Source of the DNA: an uncultured Opitutales bacterium
GTDB taxonomy: Bacteria; Verrucomicrobiota; Verrucomicrobiia; Opitutales; Intestinicryptomonadaceae
Length of the DNA stretch: 64,000 bases
Assembly (NCBI GenBank): GCA_900545715.1
Contig: URAJ01000005.1
Coordinates: 35,637-99,636 of the forward strand
Direction: 5' to 3'
The notes below the pieces were generated by a model, which saw only the letters and a list, made by a program, of their open reading frames with translations, did not search any database and was not told the origin of the DNA. How positions within the stretch are numbered: position 1 is the first letter of the stretch; every line of letters begins with the position of its first letter. Below are positions 1 through 8,588 of the stretch, piece after piece. A program made the translations under genes and the position numbers.

Positions 1-1236
1 GTCGTCGCGCTTGACCGATATTCTTAGTGAATTTTGGCCAATGCCGTATTTTGAAACGTCGGTGGCGGAATCGCTTATAAAGCTTCGCGCCTTTACTTTT
101 GAGAGCTTGTTTAATACGTCGCTTACAGCAGCCAAGTCTGCGCTCATGCCGACTTTCTTACCGTCGGCGTCGCTTCCGACCACGTCCCACAATCCGCCCG
201 CAAGCTTGTGCAAAGACACGGTTTTCCCGCCCTTCGATATTTCAAGAGCAGTAGCACGGTCGGCGTCAAACCTGAAAAACGATTTGTCGCGCAAGGTGGT
301 TTGGAGATTTTCAAGGCTTTTTAGGAATGTTGAGTCGAGCGTAAACAGGGTTGGATTGTCTTCGAGGCGCGCGTACACTTGCGAGCCGTCCTTTGTTTTT
401 GAGCCAATCAGGAGCACCTGCCTCCTGTTTGTGCCTTGCAGTGTTATGCTCGCCGGCAGCGTGCCGCCGTCAAACCCCGCCTCCGACAAACTCACATTCT
501 GCGGGAAACCAAGCGCGCATATTCGGCATATCTCGTCGAGGAACGCGTCAACTTCCCGCGGATCGGCCGCGGCGGCTATCGGCGTTTCAATCTTCCATTT
601 ACCGGCGTCGCTAACTACGCCTATCCTTAAAAAGTTTGTCCGCGGGTCGGCCGGAGACACCACTATCGGCAGACGCACCGAAAACGCCGAAACCTCAAAC
701 CGCGGTATGTCGAAAACCGACTGGTTTCTCAGGCGTTCCATATCCACGACAAGCCCGTCAACGAACTCCTTGTCAACAACCACAACCCTGTCGGAAAAAG
801 AGTCCAACAGGTATATACGGTTGCCTATCGGCGCGCCCTTGCCGACTTTCAAAGTGTACATTTTCTCGCCGTTGCCGTACTTGAAAATGTAAGCCGGGTC
901 GTCGAGCCCGTACTCGGCAAGCCCGTGCCCGCGTTTGAGAGCCTCCTCAACCGAGAAGCCCGTCTCTTTTTCGAGAAATTCAAGCTGGTTTATTATGCGG
1001 TTTACGGCAAAGAGATTGGCGGGCCATTCTATCGGAGATACTATGCGCCACCTGTTGTTTTCGAGCTTTAATATGCGCGGCTTTTCGACCGACTTGCCCT
1101 CAATTTCAAGCAGGGTAATCGGCGCCATATCGCGGCGCTCTGTCGAATCGGAAGATTTTTCCCTCTCCAAGCCCCATATCGCCGCAAAGAGCGCAAGGTT
1201 TGCCACCAAAAGAAAAATTGTAAATCTAAACCTCAT
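1..1236 (-). CDS. DUF4340 domain protein (partial, 3' end outside window)
   Basis: Reading the minus strand from the ATG at 1236 gives an open frame of 412 codons that runs off the window edge. It begins with an N-terminal membrane segment (about residues 4-18, FTIFLLVANLALFAA) followed by a periplasmic-type domain. Two copies of a pattern typical of DUF4340 are visible: a beta-rich stretch with VGKGAPIGNRIYLL, then an LRNQS-type motif, and a second LRDKSFFRF stretch further on. A good SD (AAGGAGG) lies about 11 nt upstream, only a few bases after the stop of the GldG-like gene, so the two are translated from one message. DUF4340 proteins commonly sit beside GldG-type ABC subunits and are thought to be accessory envelope components; their function is not known. 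Confidence 0.8.
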   Translation of the reverse strand, partial: MRFRFTIFLLVANLALFAAIWGLEREKSSDSTERRDMAPITLLEIEGKSVEKPRILKLENNRWRIVSPIEWPANLFAVNRIINQLEFLEKETGFSVEEALKRGHGLAEYGLDDPAYIFKYGNGEKMYTLKVGKGAPIGNRIYLLDSFSDRVVVVDKEFVDGLVVDMERLRNQSVFDIPRFEVSAFSVRLPIVVSPADPRTNFLRIGVVSDAGKWKIETPIAAAADPREVDAFLDEICRICALGFPQNVSLSEAGFDGGTLPASITLQGTNRRQVLLIGSKTKDGSQVYARLEDNPTLFTLDSTFLKSLENLQTTLRDKSFFRFDADRATALEISKGGKTVSLHKLAGGLWDVVGSDADGKKVGMSADLAAVSDVLNKLSKVKARSFISDSATDVSKYGIGQNSLRISVKRDD

Positions 1237-1241
1237 AATTT

Positions 1242-2732
1242 TCAGTTCCTCCTTGCCAGCCACACGAATAGCGACATCGCCAATACCACCGCCGGCAGTA
1301 TCATAAAGCGCCACCCTAGCCCCGCAATCTCGTTGAGCGACAACGTAAGCGAGAACGATTCAAGCTGCCGCGCGGGAATATTGAGCATCGAGTTTTCGTC
1401 GAACATCCAATTTACAGTGTTTACTGCAAGCATTGCGTTTCCGAGCCTGTTAAACCAGCGGTTTGCCGCAAAATTTTCGTCTCCGTAAACAACGAGCCTT
1501 CCCCCGGGAATTGTAAGCCCAAGCTCGTCGCCGCCCACGCGCGAGGCCGCCATTGCCAGCGGAAGCGGCCCCGGCAAATCGACGGAGTCGTCGTATCGCT
1601 GCATTCCCGCCCTGCGGTACGACATTTCCGCCCAGCTCGTCGGGCCGCTCAAAATTATGGGATCCACTTTAAGCGAGTCGTCGAGCGGAGCGCCCATATC
1701 GGGGCGCACGGGGCGCACGGATCCGAACTGGACCGGCATATCGATGTCAACAAGGTATTTTGCAATCGGGTGCGGAGTCTTGGGGAAGCTCCTTGCGATT
1801 AGGTCTCCCGCGGAGCTCTCGTAGTCTCCGCTGGTGTCGAGGACAAGCTTGTCGTCGCTCATAAGCCCCCATTCAAAGAGTATGTCTTCAAGCCCTCCGA
1901 GAGGCCCGAGAGACAATAGTATCAACACCCTTCCGTTAGATTTCATCAGGTATTTGCGTAGCTCGTCTATCTCGCGCGGCAGGAAAGCCGCCTGTGCGCC
2001 GGCTATCACCACGAGCCCGGCGTCTTGCGGAACCTGCTTTGCCTCGTTGAGGTCGAGCTCCTCGACAGCGTAGTTGCGCGACTTAAGAGCCGCGGCAAAT
2101 TCGGAGAGCCCGTATGTTGAGGACGCATCCTTAAAGCTCATTTCCCCGTGCCCTTTGAGGAAATATATCTTTTGCTGATCGCCTTTTGATACGTTTAAAA
2201 TGGCGGAAGTCACGAGCCTCTCTCCGTCAAATTTCGGGGGCTTGCCCTCCTCTACCGCATAAAAATCGGTAAACGGAATCTTTTTGAATTTCTGCCCGCA
2301 CGCGACTATTACCATATCCTCAATGTCGTTTCCGAACCTGCGCGCAAGCTCCTCCGCGCGCGAGTTCTCAATATGGGCTTGCACAAAGCTGTACTTCACC
2401 GGAGCCGCCTTGCCCGATATGTATTCGTACTGCGAAAACAGAGACCTCAAATCCCTTCGGGCAAGCCTTATTTCAGGATCCTCCGCCGACTTCGAGCCGA
2501 ACACCGCAAATATCTCAACCGGCGCTTTTAGATTCTCAACGTACGCGACGCTTTCGGGGGAAAGCGAGTGCGCGCCGCTCTTTGAAAAGTCAAAATTAGC
2601 GTAGTGGCGCGCCGCCAAAAAATTCAGCCCCACAAAAAGAAGCGTACCCAGAAATATCTGCGCGAACAAGTTCAGGGCGCGAATGCGCGTAGTGTATTTA
2701 AAGTCGTCGAATCTGCTGATATTTTTGCTCAT
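1242..2732 (-). CDS. GldG-like ABC transporter auxiliary/substrate-binding subunit
   Basis: A 496-residue protein with one membrane helix near the N terminus (about 21-42) and one at the extreme C terminus (about 475-492, FMILPAVVLAMSLFVWLA). The large region between them should face the periplasm. This architecture, with the central YFLKGHGE motif and the late VVYGDENFAANRW segment, fits the GldG / ABC_transp_aux family. The gene overlaps the upstream permease by 4 bp (2729-2732) and is followed 5 bp later by the DUF4340 gene. In Bacteroidota the GldAFG complex is linked to gliding, but close relatives exist in many non-gliding bacteria. The transported substrate cannot be read from the sequence. 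Confidence 0.85.
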   Translation of the reverse strand: MSKNISRFDDFKYTTRIRALNLFAQIFLGTLLFVGLNFLAARHYANFDFSKSGAHSLSPESVAYVENLKAPVEIFAVFGSKSAEDPEIRLARRDLRSLFSQYEYISGKAAPVKYSFVQAHIENSRAEELARRFGNDIEDMVIVACGQKFKKIPFTDFYAVEEGKPPKFDGERLVTSAILNVSKGDQQKIYFLKGHGEMSFKDASSTYGLSEFAAALKSRNYAVEELDLNEAKQVPQDAGLVVIAGAQAAFLPREIDELRKYLMKSNGRVLILLSLGPLGGLEDILFEWGLMSDDKLVLDTSGDYESSAGDLIARSFPKTPHPIAKYLVDIDMPVQFGSVRPVRPDMGAPLDDSLKVDPIILSGPTSWAEMSYRRAGMQRYDDSVDLPGPLPLAMAASRVGGDELGLTIPGGRLVVYGDENFAANRWFNRLGNAMLAVNTVNWMFDENSMLNIPARQLESFSLTLSLNEIAGLGWRFMILPAVVLAMSLFVWLARRN

Positions 2733-3496
2733 GCGTTTTTTGACTCCGTAATCAGCGATGTGAACGCCACAAAAACCGCGGCAGTGCTCAAATAGAAAAA
2801 GAACGGGCGCGTATCAAGCAAGGCCCCTGTAAATTCGTCAAGATGTTTAAACGTGTCCACGTACGACACCGCCGGCCCCAGCCACGAGAGCGCACCCGTG
2901 GACTCCGCCGGGAACCTGGAAACCAATCCCGCCCCGACTATCGCCAAAAACAACATTCCAAACGACAGCATTCCGGCCACAAAAGTAGTACGCGTAAGGG
3001 AGCTCGCAAATATGCCTATGGAAACATACATCGCCCCGCTTATGAGTATAAAAATATATCCGGTCACAGCCTGCTCGGAAAACAGCAGCCGCGAGTCTGC
3101 CGAAGCCTGCGGGAGATAAAAGCTCGTTATAAGCGGGAATACGAGGGTAGCCGCCCAAAGAAGCGCGTAAAAGAAATACGCCGCCAAAAATTTCGACAGC
3201 ACTATTTCAAACGCCGTCACAGGGGTTGTCATCATCGTCCCGAGAGTCCCCATTCGGCGCTCTTCCGACAAGCTACGCATCGTAAGAAGCGGAACCATAA
3301 ACAGCACCGGTATCCAAAATGCGGACAGAAAAATCTCGGTCGGGGACCGCCCTATTGTGCCTCGGCTAACCTCTATCAGGGAGTAGAGGTACATCACCCC
3401 CATGAATGTCAGGAACAGAAACGCCGCTATGTACGTAGACGGCGATATGAACATCTGCTTTAGCTGTTGATTGAAAAGATACCCGAATTTCCTCAT
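2729..3496 (-). CDS. ABC transporter permease, GldF/ABC-2 type
   Basis: A 255-residue integral membrane protein with about six helices (for example YIAAFLFLTFMGVMYLY near 23-39, and others spread to the C terminus). The cytoplasmic loop after the first helices carries the conserved LTMRSLSEERRMGTLGTMMTTPV stretch, the coupling segment typical of ABC-2 permeases that hold the RMGT(L/I) motif. It overlaps the ATPase gene by 4 bp at its start and the GldG-like gene by 4 bp at its end, so the three are translationally coupled. It forms the membrane part of the exporter energised by the next-upstream ATPase. Confidence 0.85.
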   Translation of the reverse strand: MRKFGYLFNQQLKQMFISPSTYIAAFLFLTFMGVMYLYSLIEVSRGTIGRSPTEIFLSAFWIPVLFMVPLLTMRSLSEERRMGTLGTMMTTPVTAFEIVLSKFLAAYFFYALLWAATLVFPLITSFYLPQASADSRLLFSEQAVTGYIFILISGAMYVSIGIFASSLTRTTFVAGMLSFGMLFLAIVGAGLVSRFPAESTGALSWLGPAVSYVDTFKHLDEFTGALLDTRPFFFYLSTAAVFVAFTSLITESKNA

Positions 3497-4515
3497 TTTC
3501 TTATCCTATTCTTATCGGCGGTATCGGGAAGTTCGGAAGTCTGTTCCCAGCTGCGGCGCGTTGCCGCCATGAAAATTTCTTCGAGGCTCGGCTTATTGTG
3601 ATAGACCTCCCTCAATCCCAAGGCGGAATCCTTGGAAAATTCCCTAATTAAAGTGCAGCCCAAGTCCGAATTTTCGTCGGTCGAGAGTATGTAGTCGTAG
3701 TATCCGGCGGAGTCGGGCTTGGATTCGGAAACTATCTCCACCCCACTGCATATGCACCCGAGCATTTCGCGCATTTTGGCGGGGTCGGCTTTCAGGGAAA
3801 TCCCGTACTTGTCACGGGATATGAACTCTTTCCGCAGGCTTTCTGGCGAGCCGCTTGCGACTATCGTACCCTGGTTTATAATCATCACCCTGTCGCACAT
3901 CAGCTCTATTTCCGGAAGTATGTGGCTGCTTATTATTACGCTCATTTTTCCGCGCAGCGAATTTATGAGGGCGCGTATTGCGAGAATCTGGTGGGGGTCC
4001 AGGCCTATTGTGGGCTCGTCCATGATTATCACCTCTGGGCGAGACAATATTGCGTCGGCTATCCCGACCCTTTGGCGGAAGCCTTTAGACAGGTTGCCGA
4101 TTATTTTGTTTGAAGCCTTGCGCAGCAGCTGGCAAATATCCATGGACTCATCTACCCTCGCCCTGATTTCAGAGCGCGGCACTCCCTTTATCCCTGCGCG
4201 GAAAGTGAGGTATTCGCGCACTCTGAGATCTTCCGGCAGCGGATTGTTTTCGGGCATAAAGCCGATATGCCTTCGGGCCGCGTCGGGGTTTATCGCCACG
4301 CTTTCCCCGCATATGCTGACGCTTCCGGAAGTTGCCGGCATAAGCCCAGATATAATGCGCATCGTAGTGCTCTTTCCCGCGCCGTTGGGCCCGAGAAATC
4401 CCACCACTTCGCCCTTGCCTATGCGAAACGACACATTGTCTATCGCCTTCACTCCTCCGTAGATTTTTGTCAGGCGACGCACCACGACGGAATTAGGCTC
4501 TTCCGAATTGTCCAT
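3493..4515 (-). CDS. ABC transporter ATP-binding protein, GldA-like
   Basis: A 340-residue ATPase. The Walker A motif GPNGAGKST is at about 42-50, the signature is LSKGF (142-146, a variant of LSGGQ), and Walker B with the catalytic Glu is IIMDEPTIGLD (about 163-173). An H-loop ISSHILPE follows. The C-terminal ~100 residues form the extra domain seen in exporter-type ATPases of the GldA/CcmA group. It is the first gene of the four-gene operon (ATPase, permease, GldG-like, DUF4340). No SD is visible; TATTAC lies 6 nt before the ATG, a weak -10 candidate that fits the leaderless pattern seen elsewhere in this window. Confidence 0.87.
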   Translation of the reverse strand: MDNSEEPNSVVVRRLTKIYGGVKAIDNVSFRIGKGEVVGFLGPNGAGKSTTMRIISGLMPATSGSVSICGESVAINPDAARRHIGFMPENNPLPEDLRVREYLTFRAGIKGVPRSEIRARVDESMDICQLLRKASNKIIGNLSKGFRQRVGIADAILSRPEVIIMDEPTIGLDPHQILAIRALINSLRGKMSVIISSHILPEIELMCDRVMIINQGTIVASGSPESLRKEFISRDKYGISLKADPAKMREMLGCICSGVEIVSESKPDSAGYYDYILSTDENSDLGCTLIREFSKDSALGLREVYHNKPSLEEIFMAATRRSWEQTSELPDTADKNRIRK

Positions 4516-4664
4516 ATTGAGGTAATAATTTGCGCTATATTAATATTCGATAATCGGTTCGGGCGATGCAAGCAATGCGCCGCCCAGCGACGCGCGCCAA
4601 TTTGCTTTGTTGCGGAAATCCCCAAAACTTAGGGAAATCCGCCGGGGTATTGCGCGCGGGAAGG

Positions 4665-5033
4665 CTATCCCATCTTGGCCGCTATGTATGCCTTTATGTC
4701 TCCGAGCGTATGAATCTTCTGAACGTCTTCGTTGTCGATGCTCGCGCCGGTCGCGTCTTCGACCGCCAGAACAATCTCGACCATCGTCAGGGAATCGAGC
4801 CCGAGGTCGTCAACCATTCTCAAAGAGTCTTGCGGATTTTTTAAGAGGTCGCGTTTTTCGGGTTCGAGAAAACGCTCGATTATCCCTATAACCACAGGGC
4901 CTGCGAGCTCCGCGTTTCCGGTTTTTCTGAGTTCTACGGCCTTTTCTATGGTTTCCGGCGAGCAGCGTTTCAGGGTTTCGCGCAATGCCGCCTCGTCTTC
5001 AGATGTAAAATTTTGTGGATTCATGTGATTCAT
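4665..5033 (-). CDS. Acyl carrier-like protein
   Basis: A small protein of about 122 residues whose C-terminal ~80 residues form an acyl-carrier domain. The phosphopantetheine site is the Ser in LGLDSLTMVEIV, and it is followed by the acidic helix and the IHTLGDIKAYI segment expected of ACPs. About 35 residues precede the carrier domain, which is longer than a housekeeping AcpP (about 78 residues). The gene stands alone, not beside fabD, fabF or fabG, so it is probably a specialised carrier. Three ATG codons (5063, 5033, 5024) could be the start. The middle one is given, but the choice between 5033 and 5024 is open. Confidence 0.75.
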   Translation of the reverse strand: MNHMNPQNFTSEDEAALRETLKRCSPETIEKAVELRKTGNAELAGPVVIGIIERFLEPEKRDLLKNPQDSLRMVDDLGLDSLTMVEIVLAVEDATGASIDNEDVQKIHTLGDIKAYIAAKMG

Positions 5034-5089
5034 ATCAACATATCCGCGCGCGCATTTCAACAATTTAAAAATACCACGCTCAATTTTTA

Positions 5090-5118
5090 TTTACACGCCG
5101 CCCGCCATTCATTTTAAT
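5090..5118 (+). promoter_or_regulatory. Candidate leaderless promoter of rsmE
   Basis: TTTACA (5090-5095), a 17-nt spacer, then TTTAAT (5113-5118). Both hexamers match the sigma-70 consensus at 5 of 6 positions. The ATG at 5126 follows after 7 nt, where transcription should begin. Confidence 0.45.
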
Positions 5119-5125
5119 GCAGTTA

Positions 5126-5857
5126 ATGAATTGCGTGCTGTTTCCCAAAGGCTCTGCCATGAGGCTCGATTCCGGCTCTCCGAAAATTGAACATATAAAA
5201 GACGTTCTAAAAATCGGCGACGGCGGGGAAATTTTTGCGGGCAATATCGGCGGGAAAATATATATATGCCGCATTAACTTTGGCAAAGACGGCTCCGCAA
5301 TATTTTCACCTCTAAGGGAAGTTGAGACTCACCCGCCTATGAAAATATCGGTGGCTGTCGCCTTTACAAGGCCCCAGATAGCAAAAAGAATTTTATTCGA
5401 GGCAGCGTGCGCCGGCATTTCCCGCCTTATATTTTACCCCGCCTCAAAGGGAGAGGCGGCATACGCCAAAAGTTCGCTATACTCCGGCGCAAGCGTTCTC
5501 GAGTGCATGGAAAAGGGCGCCGAGCAAGCGTGCGCGGCGGATATCCCGGAATTTTCGACATGCATGTCGCTCGAAGAAGCCTGCCGCGAACTTGCGATAG
5601 ACTCGCCTGACTCCATAAAAATCGCTCCGGACTTGTACGAAGCCACTGCCGACCTCGGCGAGCTTTCTTGCAAAATATCTCCCGAATCCCATATTTGCGC
5701 CGCAATGGGCGGCGAGAGGGGGTTCTCAAATCCCGACAGGATTCTGCTCAGGCAAATGGGTTGGACTCTCGTCTCTATGGGGCGGCGCGTCTTGCGCACC
5801 GACACGGCATTCATCACTTTATGCGGCGTTCTCCGCGTTCTCCTGAAAAAACGATAA
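5126..5857 (+). CDS. rsmE: 16S rRNA (uracil-1498-N3)-methyltransferase RsmE
   Basis: A 243-residue protein matching RsmE in length and layout: an N-terminal PUA-like barrel, then a SPOUT methyltransferase domain starting near KISVAVAFTRPQIAKRILFEA. The C-terminal knot holds GGERGFSNPD and MGRRVLRTDTA, equivalent to the conserved G(P)EGGF and LG-RVLRTETA motifs that bind S-adenosylmethionine. It methylates U1498 in the decoding region of 16S rRNA. An ATG 9 bp upstream (5117) is also in frame. The later ATG is preferred because a promoter-like pair ends 7 nt before it and the protein then begins MNCVLFPKG. The gene is divergent from the carrier-protein gene. Confidence 0.85.
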   Translation: MNCVLFPKGSAMRLDSGSPKIEHIKDVLKIGDGGEIFAGNIGGKIYICRINFGKDGSAIFSPLREVETHPPMKISVAVAFTRPQIAKRILFEAACAGISRLIFYPASKGEAAYAKSSLYSGASVLECMEKGAEQACAADIPEFSTCMSLEEACRELAIDSPDSIKIAPDLYEATADLGELSCKISPESHICAAMGGERGFSNPDRILLRQMGWTLVSMGRRVLRTDTAFITLCGVLRVLLKKR

Positions 5858-5867
5858 TAAGATAATT

Positions 5868-7046
5868 ATGAAAAATATACTAATACCAATCGCGGCGGCT
5901 CTAATGCCGCTTACAGTATTCGCTGACACCTCATCGGAAAAATTGTCCGACCCAAAATTCGAGCAGAAGCTTGAAACGCTGTGGGATAAGACTGCAAAAA
6001 CTTTCTACTCACCCAAAACCAATATTTTCTATACAAGAAGCATAGATAAAATTCCCGGGCCCGAATTAATCAACGAATACAAGCCGCTAAAGAAAAACGG
6101 AGATCCAAACTATATGGGCGGCGGAACCGGAACTGAAGACTGCTCGATGCTCTGCGGAATAATGCTCGCCGGCCTTTGCGACAAGTACGAAATAAAAAAG
6201 GACGCCGAAACAGCAGACTGGGCGCGGAAGATTGCCAAGGGTCTGATGCTCGCCGACACTGTCCACGGCGACCCCGGCTTTGTCGCCCGAGGCGTTTCGC
6301 CAGTTGACGGCAAAAGCGTCTATCCCGAAACCTCCCGCGACCAATACACGCACAATATCCACGGCCTGTGGCGGTACTTCAATTCGCCGATAGCGACCGA
6401 CGCCGAGAAAAAGGAAATTGCCGCAATTTTTTGCGCCGTCGCGGAAAAGATGAAAAGGGAAATCCGCCCCGACACAAACCCTCCGTACACCTACAAGCTC
6501 CATAAAGGTGTTCCCGACAAACGCGGCGTGGCAAAAATGCACGATGTTCACCCGCACGAAGCCGCGAGGCTCGCAATGCTCTACGCCGCCGCGTACGACG
6601 CTACAAAAAATAAAAAATACCTAAACTGGTACAGGGCTGTGTACGACGACGCAGTAGGCGGCTCGGCAAAGTTCATCGGCATGCGCGAGACATACTACAA
6701 GCATCTTGTCCCGCCCTACTCCATCGCGCAAATGAACGCCTCTCTCGAGCTCATAAGAGAAGTTGAACCCGACCCAAGCCGCAAGTTGCAAATTTCAATA
6801 ATTATGGACGCCGTATCTGATTTTATCGACAAGTACAAAGTCTACCACGTATCGGATAAGAGCGTCCGCGACGCCGCCGAGATAATGTGGGGGCAGATGC
6901 TCGCCAACGGCTACCGCCTAAGCCCGGCTCGTGAAAACATACTTAAACAAAACATAATAAAAATACACGAGCGCGACCCGTACGGCGCCTACATGGTGTT
7001 TTCCGCATACTGGCGCGCCCGTCTCGACGAGGAAAGGGGCAAGTAA
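5868..7046 (+). CDS. Secreted protein of unknown function, probably all-alpha
   Basis: A 392-residue protein with a clear Sec signal peptide (LIPIAAALMPLTVFA, likely cleaved after about residue 19). The mature part is rich in Trp, Tyr, His and Asp and consists of helix pairs, including GGGTGTEDCSMLCGIM, QYTHNIHGLWRYF and HDVHPHEAARLAMLYAAAYD. This resembles the (alpha/alpha) toroids of exported sugar-processing enzymes, but no family motif is certain, so no function is assigned. The gene starts 10 bp after rsmE and lacks a clear SD. Its last ~45 bp appear to be echoed by decayed repeats in the following gap. Confidence 0.75.
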   Translation: MKNILIPIAAALMPLTVFADTSSEKLSDPKFEQKLETLWDKTAKTFYSPKTNIFYTRSIDKIPGPELINEYKPLKKNGDPNYMGGGTGTEDCSMLCGIMLAGLCDKYEIKKDAETADWARKIAKGLMLADTVHGDPGFVARGVSPVDGKSVYPETSRDQYTHNIHGLWRYFNSPIATDAEKKEIAAIFCAVAEKMKREIRPDTNPPYTYKLHKGVPDKRGVAKMHDVHPHEAARLAMLYAAAYDATKNKKYLNWYRAVYDDAVGGSAKFIGMRETYYKHLVPPYSIAQMNASLELIREVEPDPSRKLQISIIMDAVSDFIDKYKVYHVSDKSVRDAAEIMWGQMLANGYRLSPARENILKQNIIKIHERDPYGAYMVFSAYWRARLDEERGK

Positions 7047-7220
7047 GACCTTTTTCCGCATACCGGCGCGCGAGGGAGCGAATAGTAAGACTCAGCCATC
7101 TTTTAACTGACGTCCGACTTATCGCTTGCTGGCGCGCGGGCGCGAATAGAGAGGCGGCAAGCCTGTAAATATCGAGCCGAGACTACGCGGGCATACCGAC
7201 GCGCGAGTGGAGAAATGCGT
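7005..7220 (+). repeat. Degenerate tandem repeats derived from a gene's 3' end
   Basis: The motif GCATAC-GGCGCGC occurs at 7005 (inside the end of the secreted-protein gene), 7058, 7124 (as GCTTGCTGGCGCGC) and 7191 (GCATACCGACGCGC). The spacing is about 53, 66 and 67 nt. The copy at 7058 also repeats the preceding TTCCG. The copies diverge strongly after the first 30 bp. Confidence 0.45.
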
Positions 7221-7577
7221 AGCTCGCAAATTTGCGCAACGCTAACCGCACTCGGTATAGTCGGAGCTCGGGCGGCGGCAGGCGCATTGCGCGGTTGTTA
7301 AAGTTTTTTGCATTGCCGCCCATGCGCCACTTCCTACCGCGCATGCAATTTTGCAAAGCGGCTTAGCTTTAAATCGGCAACCAACCTTGCAAAAGAAAAT
7401 TTATAAAAAAAGCAATCCCAGCCAATATGTCTTTAAAGCCGCCATGTGCCGACGGTAAAATACCGGCAAAATTTGCGGCGCAAAACTTATGTTATTTCAA
7501 AGCAAAATTCCACAATAGACGCACGTCTGTGATACATTTAATGTTGAAAGACGCGCGTTTTACCATAATATAAAAAT
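7047..7577. other. 531-bp gap without a convincing gene
   Basis: This gap holds the decayed repeats described above, then a stretch (about 7260-7380) rich in GCGC and CGGC words. It ends with the A/T-rich promoter of the nucleoside hydrolase. No open frame with coding character and no terminator hairpin with a T run was seen. Confidence 0.6.
7544..7571 (+). promoter_or_regulatory. Candidate leaderless promoter of the nucleoside hydrolase
   Basis: TTGAAA (7544-7549), a 16-nt spacer, then TAATAT (7566-7571), with 6 nt to the ATG at 7578. No SD is present. CATAAT two bases upstream is an alternative -10 with a short spacer. Confidence 0.4.
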
Positions 7578-8588
7578 ATGAAATTTATAAAAAGCGCAAT
7601 ATTTGCGGCGGCTCTTGCCTTGTGCGTAGCGTGTTATTCGAGCCCGCAAAAGGTTATTTTCGATACAGACATGGGCAACGATGTTGACGACGCCCTCGCG
7701 CTTGCGATGCTCTACGGATACCACAAGTCCGGCAAGGCGGAGCTCGCGGGGATACTCGTAAACAAAGGCAATCCCAACGCGCCAAAATTTTGCGCCGCGC
7801 TAAATAAATATTACGGGCTGCCCGCCATCCCTATCGGATTTATCTCCAATGGAAAGACTCCGGAAGACGGAGCTTTCAACGCAAAAATTCTCTCGGAAAA
7901 AAATGCGGACGGCGCGCCAAAATACCCATTTGAAATGCCCCGCGGCGGTTTTCCGGACTCCGTAAAATTGGCGAGAAAAATTCTTGCCGAGTCCGAAGAC
8001 AAGAGCGTCGTGTACATCTCCGTGGGGTTTCTGACGAACATAGTGCGCCTGTTAGAGTCTGCACCCGACGAAATATCGCCTCTCGACGGCAAGAGCCTCG
8101 CCGCAAAAAAAATAAAATACTTTTCCGTCATGGGCGGCGACTTCAAAAATCCCGGCTCTCCCGAATACAATATCCAATGCGACGTAAAATCCGCGCAAAT
8201 ATTTGCCGCAACCACTCCGTGCGACTCCGTATTCGGCGGATTTGAGATTGGCAGCGCCCTAAAATTTCCACAGCGCGAAATGGAGGCCCGAATGTCGCCC
8301 GACAATCCCATAAACGCCGCCTACAAGCTCTACGCAAAAATGCTAAGCCGCGGCAAATCCGACAGGCACGACCGCCCTTCGTGGGATTTGGCAAGCGTCC
8401 TCTTCGTTTTCGAGCCTGAATTGTTCGATATGTCCGATAGAGTTGCGGTTTCATTCGACAACAAAGGGCGCTCGACATATGCTCCGGACAAAAATGGCAA
8501 ATGCAGATTCCTTAAAATACCGCACGGCGGAGAGGAAAAAATTCTAAAAAAACTCGTTGAAGATGCTGCGTATGAACCTGGCAATTAA
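7578..8588 (+). CDS. Exported nucleoside hydrolase-like protein (IunH/RihA superfamily)
   Basis: A 336-residue protein with a signal peptide (residues 1 to about 20). A Cys at about 19 makes a lipoprotein possible, but the lipobox is imperfect. The mature protein opens with VIFDTDMGNDVDDALAL, the Asp-rich calcium- and ribose-binding motif of inosine/uridine-preferring nucleoside hydrolases. The SVMGGDF and PEYNIQCD segments match the second part of that active site (usually GGNxxPxAEFN), although the Asn/Glu pattern is altered (SPEYNIQCD). It probably cleaves N-glycosidic bonds of nucleosides outside the cytoplasm, but a changed substrate is possible. It overlaps the next gene and likely forms an operon with it. 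Confidence 0.8.
   Translation: MKFIKSAIFAAALALCVACYSSPQKVIFDTDMGNDVDDALALAMLYGYHKSGKAELAGILVNKGNPNAPKFCAALNKYYGLPAIPIGFISNGKTPEDGAFNAKILSEKNADGAPKYPFEMPRGGFPDSVKLARKILAESEDKSVVYISVGFLTNIVRLLESAPDEISPLDGKSLAAKKIKYFSVMGGDFKNPGSPEYNIQCDVKSAQIFAATTPCDSVFGGFEIGSALKFPQREMEARMSPDNPINAAYKLYAKMLSRGKSDRHDRPSWDLASVLFVFEPELFDMSDRVAVSFDNKGRSTYAPDKNGKCRFLKIPHGGEEKILKKLVEDAAYEPGN

Noticed and set aside
11..892. Long plus-strand open frame at the left edge
   Set aside because: It is the shadow of the DUF4340 gene: the minus-strand frame has an SD, a membrane helix and family motifs, and continues the ABC operon.
1242..4515. Gliding-motility role for the Gld-like operon
   Set aside because: GldA/F/G relatives are widespread in non-gliding bacteria and no other gliding gene is in the window.
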